Source: Bacteroidaceae bacterium (GTDB taxonomy: Bacteria > Bacteroidota > Bacteroidia > Bacteroidales > Bacteroidaceae). Taken from it: a stretch of DNA of 64,000 nt. The stretch lies in assembly GCA_017617335.1 (NCBI GenBank), contig JAFZWK010000054.1, positions 1 through 64,000 of the forward strand, read 5' to 3'. Below the pieces are notes generated by a model that was not told where the DNA came from, ran no database searches, and worked only from the letters and a program-made list of their open reading frames with translations. How positions within the stretch are numbered: the first letter of the stretch is position 1; each line of letters opens with the position of its first letter. This document shows, piece by piece, positions 1-7,033 of the stretch. The translations under genes were made by a program, and so were the position numbers.

Positions 1-141
1 GCAAGCACGTCGAGGAGCAAGCAAAGAGAGAAGGCGTGAGCACCGAAGGCACCACCTCTGAGATCAATGAGAGGATATACCGCAAGCACGTCGAGGAGCA
101 AGCAAAGAGAGAAGGCGTGAGCACGGAGGACACCACTTCTA
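1..141 (+). repeat. 81-bp coding tandem repeat, about 1.7 copies
   Basis: Bases 1-43 recur exactly at 82-124, and 44-60 recur with a few changes at 125-141. The period is 81 bp (27 codons), so copy-number changes would keep the reading frame of the partial gene. Confidence 0.85.
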
Positions 142-149
142 CCCCTTAA
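1..149 (+). CDS. C-terminal end of an unidentified protein with tandem repeats (5' partial)
   Basis: Frame 3 is open from the window edge to a TAA at 147-149. It encodes a charged, helical-looking tail made of two copies of a 27-residue unit beginning KHVEEQAKREGVSTE. The start lies outside the window, so the product cannot be named. The following gene carries a BRO-N domain and also ends in a tandem repeat, so the two may belong to the same phage-related neighbourhood; that is inference. The reading frame is supported by conservation of the amino-acid repeat between the two DNA copies. Confidence 0.6.
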   Translation, partial: KHVEEQAKREGVSTEGTTSEINERIYRKHVEEQAKREGVSTEDTTSTP

Positions 150-172
150 TCTGCAAATTCCATCCATTAATT

Positions 173-244
173 ATGAGCGATTTATCTCTGATTCGTGTGG
201 TCCACATCGACATCGAGGCTGAGAAACAAAAGGAAGCGCTATGA
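173..244 (+). CDS. possible 23-residue leader ORF before the Fic gene
   Basis: An ATG at 173 opens a 23-codon frame, with product starting MSDLSLIRVVHID. Its TGA overlaps the ATG of the downstream Fic gene (ATGA at 241-244). The overlap suggests translational coupling, either a small partner peptide or a leader. No similarity is recognised and the ORF is short enough to be chance. Confidence 0.3.
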   Translation: MSDLSLIRVVHIDIEAEKQKEAL

Positions 245-1116
245 GCAAGAAGTCTATACGTTTTTTCAACGATCGTGAAGTGCGGGCCGTGTGGGACGAC
301 GAGAACAACAAATGGTGGTTCTCGGCCACAGATATCGTGCGTGCCATCAATGACGAGGACGACTACAAGAAATGTCGCAACTATTGGAAATACTTGAAAG
401 GCAAGATGGCAAAAGAGGGGATTGAACCGGTTAGTGTCACTAACCACTTCAAATTCCTGGCTCCTGACGGCAAGCAACGCAAGGCTGATGCACTCGATGC
501 CGATTGTGTTCAGACCGTAGCAAAGAACTATCCCAACAACCGAGCCCGCAGGTTCCTTGAGTGGTTTACCTATAGCGACAACAGTATCGACGGACAAAGC
601 AAGAAGAAGGCCTACACCCTTATAGAGAGCGGACTGCTGGACAGTATGGAACCAGGAACGGTGAAGTGTCTGCAGCAGATTCACGCCTATCTCTTTGGCG
701 GCCTATACGATTTCGCTGGGCAGATTCGCATGAAGACGATTTGGAAGGATGGCACGCTGTTTTGCCGCGCAGAGTACCTGATGAAGAATCTGAACCTTAT
801 TGAGGCCATGCCAGAGCGGACTTTCGATGAGATAGTGGACAAATACGTGGAGATGAATGTAGCGCATCCTTTCATGGAAGGCAACGGTCGCAGCACTCGC
901 CTCTGGCTCGATCTGATATTCAAAAAGCGTCTGAAATTATGTGTAGATTGGAGTAAGATAGACAAGAAGGAATACTTGGAAGCCATGCGCAGAAGTACGA
1001 CTGATGCTTCGGCCATCAGGTCTTTGCTTCAGGGAGCAATGACGGACAAGATTGACGACCGCGAACTCTTCATGAAGGGCATCGACTATTCATACTATTA
1101 TGAACAAACCGATTGA
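241..1116 (+). CDS. BRO-N / Fic domain fusion protein
   Basis: The 291-residue protein has an N-terminal BRO-N-like domain (about residues 4-115, with WWFSATDIVRAI and an RKADALDAD region). A Fic domain (about 125-260) follows, with the catalytic core HPFMEGNGR at 209-217 and a preceding YDFAGQIR segment. Fic enzymes usually transfer AMP or another nucleotide moiety to target proteins using the motif histidine; BRO-N domains are common in phage antirepressors and bind DNA. I infer a toxin-like or regulatory modifier. No clear (S/T)xxxE(G/N) inhibitory helix is seen in the protein, and no recognisable antitoxin gene is next to it. The stop codon lies inside the first copy of a 75-76 bp tandem repeat, so the natural C-terminus may have been altered by repeat expansion. 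Confidence 0.88.
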   Translation: MSKKSIRFFNDREVRAVWDDENNKWWFSATDIVRAINDEDDYKKCRNYWKYLKGKMAKEGIEPVSVTNHFKFLAPDGKQRKADALDADCVQTVAKNYPNNRARRFLEWFTYSDNSIDGQSKKKAYTLIESGLLDSMEPGTVKCLQQIHAYLFGGLYDFAGQIRMKTIWKDGTLFCRAEYLMKNLNLIEAMPERTFDEIVDKYVEMNVAHPFMEGNGRSTRLWLDLIFKKRLKLCVDWSKIDKKEYLEAMRRSTTDASAIRSLLQGAMTDKIDDRELFMKGIDYSYYYEQTD

Positions 1117-1280
1117 GCGAGGGCAGAGCGATGCTCGCATCAGCTATGCCGAGCGTGAGGTATGTCGAACGAAAATTCAACAAACCGATTGAGCGAGGGC
1201 AGAGCGATGCTCGCATCAGCTATGCCGAGCGTGAGGATTATCGGACAAAGTTCAACAAACCGATTGAGCGAGGGCAGAGC
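1105..1280 (+). repeat. 75-76 bp tandem repeat spanning the Fic stop codon
   Basis: Copies start at 1105, 1181 and 1256, each opening with CAAACCGATTGAGCGAGGGC; the third is truncated after 25 bp. The first period is 76 bp and the second 75 bp. Read in one frame the unit encodes about 25 residues (NKPIERGQSDARISYAERE...), and the 1-bp difference shifts the frame between the first two copies. The array ends just before the ribosome-binding region of the GH43 gene. Confidence 0.9.
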
Positions 1281-1292
1281 AAGGAAATATGA
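1146..1292 (+). CDS. possible 48-residue repeat-encoded ORF
   Basis: An ATG at 1146 opens a frame through the second and third repeat copies. It reads NKPIERGQS twice and ends at a TGA that overlaps the GH43 start by four bases (ATGA, 1289-1292). It could be a relic of a longer gene C-terminus or a small coupled ORF. No family is recognised; it may not be expressed. Confidence 0.25.
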   Translation: MPSVRYVERKFNKPIERGQSDARISYAEREDYRTKFNKPIERGQSKEI

Positions 1293-3028
1293 ATGTTATG
1301 AGAAATACAAGAAGTATCGGGTTCGTGGGCTGCATAGTGGCCCTTGTGATGATCGTTTCCTGCGGAGAGGGTATCAATCCTGCGCGGGTGGTGACAAACC
1401 CCATTGATGTGGACTATGCGTTCACGCGCGAGCATCAGGAAGGAGGCCGCGAGGCGGCAGACCCCGTCGTCGTGCTGTTCAAGGACCGCTATTACCTGTT
1501 CCCTTCCAAGTCATACGGGTACTGGAGTTCGGATGATATGCAGCACTGGACGTTCCACACCAACGACCTGATGCCGTTCCATTTCTATGCCCCTACGGCG
1601 ATGGTCTATCGCGGCGAGCTGTACTGGGCCGTTTCCTTCCACAACAAGGTTTACAAGACCTCCACGCCCGAGGACGGCGGTTCGTGGGTCGTGGCCTCGG
1701 ATTCCATGATGCCCTATATCAACGAGCCGGAGCGATGGGTTGTTGATCCCTATTTCTTTGTCGATGATGATGACAGGGTCTATCTCTATTGGGGATGTAC
1801 TCAGGTTGACCCCATTATGGGCGTGGAACTCGATCCTGAGGCGGGTTTCCGGGCAAAGACGGCCCCTGTGGCGCTGATCCCCCACCGCGAGAAGGTGTAT
1901 GGCTGGGAGTGCCGTGGCGACAAGAACGAGACAGAGAGCCCCAGCAGCAACGAGGGCTCGGCCATGCTGAAGCACGACGGGCGCTACTACCTGCAGTATG
2001 CAGGGCCTGGCACGGAGTACGACAGCTACGGCGACGGACTCTATGTGGGCGACAATCCCCTCGGCCCCTTCGAGCACTATGCCGGGTCGCCCTTCAGCGT
2101 GAAGCCCGGCGGATGGATGACGGGTGCGGGGCATGGCGATACCTTCCAGGATAAGTACGGCAACTGGTGGCACGTCTCCTCGACGGTCATCAGCCAGCGT
2201 TTCCTATTCGAGCGCAGGATAGGCTTCTATCCCGTTGTCTTCACGAAGGACGGAGGGATGCAGGCTCTGACGGATTTCTCAGACTATCCCTATATTCTGC
2301 CCGACCGGAAAGTGGATTGGACCAAGGAGTCCCCCTGGACCGGATGGATGGATCTGACCATAGGGAAAACGGCTACGGCATCGTCGGAAAAAAATGGACA
2401 TCCAGCATCCTTTGCGGCCGACAATACCATCAAGACTTGGTGGAGCGCCCAGACTGGCAAGGAAGGTGAGTGGCTGGCTGTCGATCTGGAGCGTCTGTGC
2501 AACGTGCATGCCATACAGGTGAACTTCGCCGACGAGGACTTCGGCATGTACGACGAGAGCCGAGACAAGTCGCCCTACCGCTATCGTGTGGAAGGCTCGC
2601 GCGATGGGGAGAGGTGGCAGATGCTGTTCGACAAGACGGAGAACACCAGCACGCGTCCCCACGAACTGCTCGTACTGCCCAAGGCCGAAAAACTGCGCTA
2701 TGTGCGCCTGAAAAATACCGCGCCCCTGACAGGTCAGCTCTCGCTCTTCGACCTGCGCGTGTTCGGCCTTGCCAAAGGCAAGAAGCCAGCAGCCGTTTCC
2801 GAGGTGAAGGTACAGCGCAGCCACGACCGCAGGCGCTTCGACATTTCATGGCCAGCCGCAGAGGGAGCAAGTGGTTATTTCGTGCATTGGGGTGTCTCGC
2901 CCGATGAACTCTACAGCGCCTATCAGACCCTGGAGCCACACCTGGAACTTGGTCTCTTCTCTGCCGATCAGGAATACTTCTTCCGCGTAGATGCCTTTAA
3001 TGACTGCGGTGTGACGAAGGGAAAGTAA
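1289..3028 (+). CDS. GH43-family glycoside hydrolase lipoprotein with F5/8C and FN3-like modules
   Basis: The 579-residue product starts with a lipoprotein signal peptide (hydrophobic stretch 9-24, lipobox ending at Cys25), so it is probably anchored at the cell surface or periplasm. Residues about 50-345 form a GH43-type five-bladed propeller: AADPVVV with Asp58, then VVDPYFFVDDDD, then a NEGSAM segment. GH43 enzymes typically release arabinose or xylose from plant glycans. Residues about 350-490 resemble a discoidin/F5/8 type C (CBM32-like) carbohydrate-binding module, and about 500-579 an FN3-like module. The start is set by AAGGAA six bases upstream of ATG 1289. Exact substrate cannot be read from sequence. 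Confidence 0.88.
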   Translation: MNVMRNTRSIGFVGCIVALVMIVSCGEGINPARVVTNPIDVDYAFTREHQEGGREAADPVVVLFKDRYYLFPSKSYGYWSSDDMQHWTFHTNDLMPFHFYAPTAMVYRGELYWAVSFHNKVYKTSTPEDGGSWVVASDSMMPYINEPERWVVDPYFFVDDDDRVYLYWGCTQVDPIMGVELDPEAGFRAKTAPVALIPHREKVYGWECRGDKNETESPSSNEGSAMLKHDGRYYLQYAGPGTEYDSYGDGLYVGDNPLGPFEHYAGSPFSVKPGGWMTGAGHGDTFQDKYGNWWHVSSTVISQRFLFERRIGFYPVVFTKDGGMQALTDFSDYPYILPDRKVDWTKESPWTGWMDLTIGKTATASSEKNGHPASFAADNTIKTWWSAQTGKEGEWLAVDLERLCNVHAIQVNFADEDFGMYDESRDKSPYRYRVEGSRDGERWQMLFDKTENTSTRPHELLVLPKAEKLRYVRLKNTAPLTGQLSLFDLRVFGLAKGKKPAAVSEVKVQRSHDRRRFDISWPAAEGASGYFVHWGVSPDELYSAYQTLEPHLELGLFSADQEYFFRVDAFNDCGVTKGK

Positions 3029-3162
3029 GGCAATCCTTCAGAAGTTGGTCGTAAGCGTTGCAGCGCTACATCTTCTCATTTTATCGAAATTTCTCTCGCT
3101 CGAGAAAACCCAAAAACATTTGGTTTCTTCTCGCTTATGCGTAACTTTATGACGTCAAAGCT

Positions 3163-3225
3163 CTAGTAGCCCTAGTAGCCCTAGTATGACTAGGAGAACT
3201 AGAAAGACTAGGAGAACTAGAAAAA
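3163..3225 (+). repeat. 9-bp CTAG array, seven units
   Basis: CTAG begins at 3163, 3172, 3181, 3190, 3199, 3208 and 3217, exactly 9 bp apart. The units are CTAGTAGCC (twice), CTAGTATGA, CTAGGAGAA, CTAGAAAGA, CTAGGAGAA and CTAGAAAAA. Only CTAG is invariant. A related array lies at 43279-43346. Confidence 0.92.
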
Positions 3226-3265
3226 AAAGTTGGGGGAAATTGCATGGAATTTGAAAGGAAATCAC

Positions 3266-3273
3266 TATCTTTG
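3266..3273 (+). promoter_or_regulatory. predicted Bacteroidetes -7 promoter box
   Basis: TATCTTTG matches the TAnnTTTG consensus. A TTG at 3240-3242 is a possible -33 element. It would drive the coiled-coil gene pair starting at 3476. Confidence 0.55.
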
Positions 3274-3475
3274 TAGCCAGAAATCCGAAGATTTTTTTGG
3301 CGAAAGGTTTGCCCTGAAGCCGCCCGGAAACGAGGCAACGGGCTGATAATAAACCAGATGAATCTCCCTATCAACAAGAAATGATAAGGCGGTGGATTTT
3401 TGCCCCCTGCCCTAAGGGCGAGAGGCGATAGAGAAAGGGATTGAGTGGTATGAAATTTCTAGAACGGAGGACACA

Positions 3476-3976
3476 ATGAAAGACAACAAGGTGAGCATGT
3501 CCAGCGACGACATCATCAAGCTTTTCGGACGGCCAGGGGAAAAGGAAGTGCAGCTGGCACGATGCGAGATGACGCTGGAGCGAGAGCGTGAGAAACGCGA
3601 GGAACTGGAGAAAGAGAACGGGGACCTGAGATACCGGAATAGCGAGCTGGAAAAGGAGAACACGGAGTTGAGCAGGATGCTGAGAAATTCGCAGGTGCAG
3701 CTCCTGTACCTCCACAACCTGATCGTTCTCTCGTCTGATAGGGTGAGGCAGTTTGCCGAAACCGTGAAGGACATAGAGAGCTGGGCGATGCTCAGGACGA
3801 TGCTCACGTTCTGCCTGCACCAGGATTGGAGGCAGGAAGGAGAGCAGCAGATCGAGGAAGTGATGGGGTTGCCGAAAACGGCTCCGCAGGTGGTGATCAG
3901 CCAAGTGACAGGCGACTGCGTGGTGGAGAAGAATGTGTATAACGAAAAAGCCGAAGCCGGCAAGGAGGAGCCATGA
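3476..3976 (+). CDS. unrecognised coiled-coil protein, first of a pair
   Basis: This 166-residue protein has no recognised family. Residues about 25-75 are a strongly charged coiled coil rich in Glu, Arg and Lys with heptad spacing (LEKENGDLRYRNSELEKEN). A more hydrophobic helical region follows (about 77-130), then a short segment VTGDCVVEKNV near the C-terminus. There is no signal peptide, so it is probably cytoplasmic. It overlaps the next gene by four bases (ATGA at 3973), a sign of coupled translation. The next protein carries a near-match to the VxGDxVxEKN segment. Confidence 0.7.
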   Translation: MKDNKVSMSSDDIIKLFGRPGEKEVQLARCEMTLEREREKREELEKENGDLRYRNSELEKENTELSRMLRNSQVQLLYLHNLIVLSSDRVRQFAETVKDIESWAMLRTMLTFCLHQDWRQEGEQQIEEVMGLPKTAPQVVISQVTGDCVVEKNVYNEKAEAGKEEP

Positions 3977-4446
3977 CAGAGAAAAGGATGCAGGAGATGC
4001 TGAAGGCCATCAGCATGGGCGGAGTCCATGTGGAGGGCGACTTCGTGATGGAGAAGAACATCGTCAGCAACGTGGAGGCTGGCGGCATTGGCTTCCAGAT
4101 CGTGCGCGGAAAGGGGAGCATGGAGGACGAGGCGGACGAGGAGAAGACGTCCTCTCCCCAGCTCTCCCCTGCCAAAGGCAGACGGGCAAGCGAAGAGGAG
4201 CTCTGCCATTTCATCCATCCTTCCTTGGACGAGGAGGAAGAGTGGCGGATTCACAACGAGGTAAGGTCTCTGGTGAAACGTCAGGGGATTCAGGAAATAT
4301 GCCTCTATCTCACGCAGCTGAAGAAAAACGGCAAGCTCCTGCTGCCCCAGAGCGTGAAGGTGGCATACACGGAACTCGTGAGGATGGGGATGCCGTCAGG
4401 AGAGGGCTTCAGCGAAAAGACGTTCCAGAAGTATTACAGGAATTAG
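3973..4446 (+). CDS. unrecognised protein, second of a pair
   Basis: This 157-residue cytoplasmic-looking protein has no recognised family. The N-terminal part has a VEGDFVMEKNIV segment matching the C-terminal VTGDCVVEKNV of the preceding protein. A low-complexity acidic and serine linker (about 50-75) leads to a helical C-terminal half (about 78-157) ending EKTFQKYYRN. The start ATG overlaps the upstream stop. The pair sits behind a CTAG array and its own promoter and so seems to be an independent two-gene module. Confidence 0.7.
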   Translation: MTEKRMQEMLKAISMGGVHVEGDFVMEKNIVSNVEAGGIGFQIVRGKGSMEDEADEEKTSSPQLSPAKGRRASEEELCHFIHPSLDEEEEWRIHNEVRSLVKRQGIQEICLYLTQLKKNGKLLLPQSVKVAYTELVRMGMPSGEGFSEKTFQKYYRN

Positions 4447-4478
4447 GCAGCCGCTGATCTCATCTTTCAATCCGTGAA

Positions 4479-4493
4479 GACGCTGAAAGCGTC
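4479..4493 (+). other. 6-bp perfect hairpin after the gene pair
   Basis: GACGCT-GAA-AGCGTC starts 33 bases after the stop of the preceding gene. No T-run follows directly, so it may be an RNA-stabilising hairpin more than an intrinsic terminator. Otherwise 4447-4691 holds nothing recognisable. Confidence 0.4.
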
Positions 4494-4691
4494 AATTCTC
4501 GCACGAAAGCAGATGAAAAAGGGTCGATTTTGATACATTTTTCTTTTTTAAAGCCTAAAAAGTCACAAACTTCTTGGTAAGTTCCTAAAAATACCATAAC
4601 TTAGCCGCGATTTTGCGAGAAGTCGCTCGTAACGAAGAAGTTATAGAAGGTATAAAGATTAGGTATAAAGATAACAAAAAAATAAAGCATT

Positions 4692-6389
4692 ATGAAAGAA
4701 AAGATGTTAAGGAGTATATGGCTGCGTGTCTGCATGATCGTAGCCGTGGTTACCACCGCTTTTGCCGGTACAGTTTGGGCAGAGATTCACCCTATTGATG
4801 TTGAAGTGGAGGGCTTCACCGAATACATTGGACAAATACAAATCGATGGAAACATTGCTTATTCAACAAGTAGCGATGGAGCATGTTATGCAGATGGCGT
4901 GCTTTCTGCCAAAACAATTACGTTAACGGCTTCCAACAATGCGAAGATCAACTCTGTTACTTTTCATTACACAACTTCTAGTTGTACGATTCAATGTAAT
5001 ACCACCAATAATACTGATGTATACTATTTTGAAGTCAATGGTTTTGGTAACGAAGCACAACAAAATCCCATAGTTACAGACCTAAGTTGTGATGAGATTG
5101 TTTTTAAAAACCGTTGGAATTCCGATGGGGTTCTCAGTATAGATTACCTTAAGGTAACTTACACTCCTGGAACTCCTGAATATACGATTACCCCCCTCTC
5201 AAGCGATGAGTCTAAGGGTACGGTGGAAGTTGATGGAAACGTCATTATTGCCACACCCAATCATGGCTATGGCGTTGATGAGAATAACCCCTATACGATA
5301 GAAGGTGAGGCTACGTTGACACCATATTATGACAACGAATTTGCTGTAGTGCCTTCTACTAATTGTACTGTTACCATTAACTTTGTGGCTCATGCAGCAG
5401 ACAGCAAGGTCAACTTCGAGCACAATTTGAACAGTTATGCTGATTGGGAACACAACGGGACAATAGTTCATAGTGAAAGGTATCAAAGTTCTAATGCTCA
5501 CGGAGGCAAATACTTTGGCATAACAAATGCCAATACAGCCTGGATGAAAACCAAAAACAAAATAGAGTATCCCAGCACCTTCACATGCTATGTACGCAGT
5601 TTATGGTCGGACTCTCCTACTTGGAAAATACAAGTGTCCTCAACCGGCTCTGATTCCGATTGGACAGATGTAAAAACATATACTCCTTCTAGTTCTACCT
5701 TAACGAGTTGGTATGAGTTTACTGCCGACCTTTCTCTGTATACTGATGTTTATGTTCGCCTTTATTATACAGGAAGTCGTACAGTTGGCGCTATCGATGA
5801 CATTGATTTGACCGAGGCAACCGCCACTGTTAAAGTTTCGGTAAGCAATTCTGGCCTTTCAACGTATTGCAATAACAGAGCTCTCGATTTCTCAAAGTCG
5901 AGTATTAAAGCATATTATGCAACTGCAACCGGTACAACGCTGACTTTCCATAGGATATACAAGGTTCCTGCTGGATTTCCCGTTTTGCTCCAGAAGACGG
6001 GTGGTGTTACCGACGAAGAAGTTCCAGCTCTCGTAGGCGACGCTCCGGAGATAACGGGTAATGTATTTGTTCGTGGTACAGGTGCTGTAGTATCGTGGTC
6101 GGCGACTGATCAGAAATACATCCTTTATCACGACGAGACACACGAAATCGGGTTCTACAAGGCCAACAATAACAAGGTGGCTACTAACCGTGCATACATT
6201 CATCTTCCTAATGGCAATCAGGTCAAGGATTTCACTATCAACCTTGATGCTGACGATACAGGCATCGAAACGATGCGCGATGCACAACCTACGGCGAACG
6301 ATGCCATTTATAACCTCGCTGGTCAGCGCCTGAAGAAAATGCAAAAGGGCATCAATATTGTGAACGGTAAAAAGATGATTCAACGTTGA
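4692..6389 (+). CDS. large secreted protein with a C-terminal sorting-like motif
   Basis: The 565-residue protein starts with a signal peptide (residues 1-30, ending FAGTVWA). It is rich in Thr, Ser, Asn and Tyr, with beta-sandwich-like stretches (for example an FEHNLNSYADWEHNG segment followed by a carbohydrate-binding-like region, about 235-380). I recognise no catalytic module. The last 30 residues, with IYNLAGQRL and KGINIVNGKKM, match the C-terminal element found on many secreted Prevotella and Bacteroides proteins, resembling type IX secretion tail signals. ATG 4692 is chosen because it begins the signal peptide. A 59-residue peptide gene follows 45 bases downstream. Confidence 0.82.
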   Translation: MKEKMLRSIWLRVCMIVAVVTTAFAGTVWAEIHPIDVEVEGFTEYIGQIQIDGNIAYSTSSDGACYADGVLSAKTITLTASNNAKINSVTFHYTTSSCTIQCNTTNNTDVYYFEVNGFGNEAQQNPIVTDLSCDEIVFKNRWNSDGVLSIDYLKVTYTPGTPEYTITPLSSDESKGTVEVDGNVIIATPNHGYGVDENNPYTIEGEATLTPYYDNEFAVVPSTNCTVTINFVAHAADSKVNFEHNLNSYADWEHNGTIVHSERYQSSNAHGGKYFGITNANTAWMKTKNKIEYPSTFTCYVRSLWSDSPTWKIQVSSTGSDSDWTDVKTYTPSSSTLTSWYEFTADLSLYTDVYVRLYYTGSRTVGAIDDIDLTEATATVKVSVSNSGLSTYCNNRALDFSKSSIKAYYATATGTTLTFHRIYKVPAGFPVLLQKTGGVTDEEVPALVGDAPEITGNVFVRGTGAVVSWSATDQKYILYHDETHEIGFYKANNNKVATNRAYIHLPNGNQVKDFTINLDADDTGIETMRDAQPTANDAIYNLAGQRLKKMQKGINIVNGKKMIQR

Positions 6390-6434
6390 CGATGACTGAT
6401 GACTGATTGATAACAACATAAAAAAGATACGACA

Positions 6435-6614
6435 ATGAAAAAAACATATATTATTCCAGAGACACTGATGGCTGACCTCATATGCGGCAATATCCTTAAC
6501 CCTATTTCTCCTGCCGATAATAGCACAAAGAATTTAAATGATGCCGATCTTGCTCCTTACGGAAAAGATGCTGAAGTTAAGGATAGCAAGAACATTTGGG
6601 ACGACGAGTGGTAA
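6435..6614 (+). CDS. small peptide ending in an acidic, Trp-containing tail
   Basis: ATG 6435 to TAA 6612-6614 encodes 59 residues, starting MKKTYIIPETLM and ending NIWDDEW. Small proteins with an MKKTYIxPE start and a WDD-type end are common, unassigned ORFs in Bacteroidales in my experience. There is no clear signal peptide and only a short hydrophobic patch (residues about 10-22). It follows the large secreted protein and is followed by an intrinsic terminator, so the two genes probably form one transcript. Function unknown. Confidence 0.7.
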   Translation: MKKTYIIPETLMADLICGNILNPISPADNSTKNLNDADLAPYGKDAEVKDSKNIWDDEW

Positions 6615-6651
6615 AGTAGACTCTCTCCCCTGAGGGGGAATGAATAAGCAT

Positions 6652-6689
6652 GAGGGTGTGTCAAGACATGGACACATCCTCTTTTTTTT
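6652..6689 (+). terminator. intrinsic terminator
   Basis: An 11-bp stem with one mismatch (GAGGGTGTGTC at 6652-6662, GACACATCCTC at 6671-6681) and an 8-base loop is followed by eight T residues. It closes the secreted protein/small peptide unit. Confidence 0.85.
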
Positions 6690-6700
6690 GTCTCTGCGCA

Positions 6701-6750
6701 GAGCCATCCAGAGCCTTTTGGAGCCATTCGGAGAAATGCGGAGGAGGGGA
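6701..6750 (+). repeat. five helically phased 10-bp GAG repeats
   Basis: GAGCCATCCA, GAGCCTTTTG, GAGCCATTCG, GAGAAATGCG and GAGGAGGGGA follow each other without a gap. GAG therefore recurs every 10 bp on one face of the helix, directly upstream of the predicted promoter of the BRO-N cassette. It is a plausible iterated operator. Confidence 0.7.
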
Positions 6751-6784
6751 TTGTGGAATCCAAGGCGGAAACAGGGATTGTCCG

Positions 6785-6792
6785 TACCTTTG
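6785..6792 (+). promoter_or_regulatory. predicted -7 box for the BRO-N cassette
   Basis: TACCTTTG matches the Bacteroidetes -7 consensus. The transcript would carry an untranslated leader of about 240 bases, with a CACCGG/CCGGTG hairpin near 6857-6872 followed by T-rich sequence, and a possible 19-codon ORF. Confidence 0.55.
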
Positions 6793-6910
6793 CATTGTCA
6801 ATGAACGGAAACGGGAGTTGACAGCGTTCTCTAACTTATTGACACACAATGACCCTCACCGGTAGGCCGGTGGAATTACACATTTTTTTCCTTAAACTAA
6901 ATCTTGTATC

Positions 6911-6970
6911 ATGGACACACACAACATTATTAAACACACACATTATATTATTCACCCTGAGTTGAAGTGA
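6911..6970 (+). CDS. possible 19-residue leader peptide
   Basis: ATG 6911 to TGA 6968-6970 encodes a peptide starting MDTHNIIKHTHYIIH, rich in His and Ile. It lies between the predicted promoter hairpin and the BRO-N gene. No clear ribosome-binding site is visible. It may be a regulatory leader or chance. The rest of 6793-7033 shows no other gene. Confidence 0.25.
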   Translation: MDTHNIIKHTHYIIHPELK

Positions 6971-7033
6971 GGAGGATGTTCCCGGGTAAATGCGCAAAGA
7001 ATCTGACCTTCTTCTCTCTAAACTCAAAACAAA

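Larger units (their letters stand above)
3029..3475. other. 447-bp intergenic region
   Basis: No convincing ORF was found. It holds a 9-bp CTAG array (3163-3225), a TATCTTTG -7 box (3266-3273) and a leader of about 200 bases. The leader has possible small hairpins, for example GCCCG/CGGGC around 3320-3345 and GCCCT/AGGGC near 3410-3420. Confidence 0.7.

Noticed and set aside
1162..1407. 81-codon ORF over the repeat and GH43 start
   Set aside because: It runs out of frame through the GH43 coding region and repeats; the GH43 frame is far better supported.
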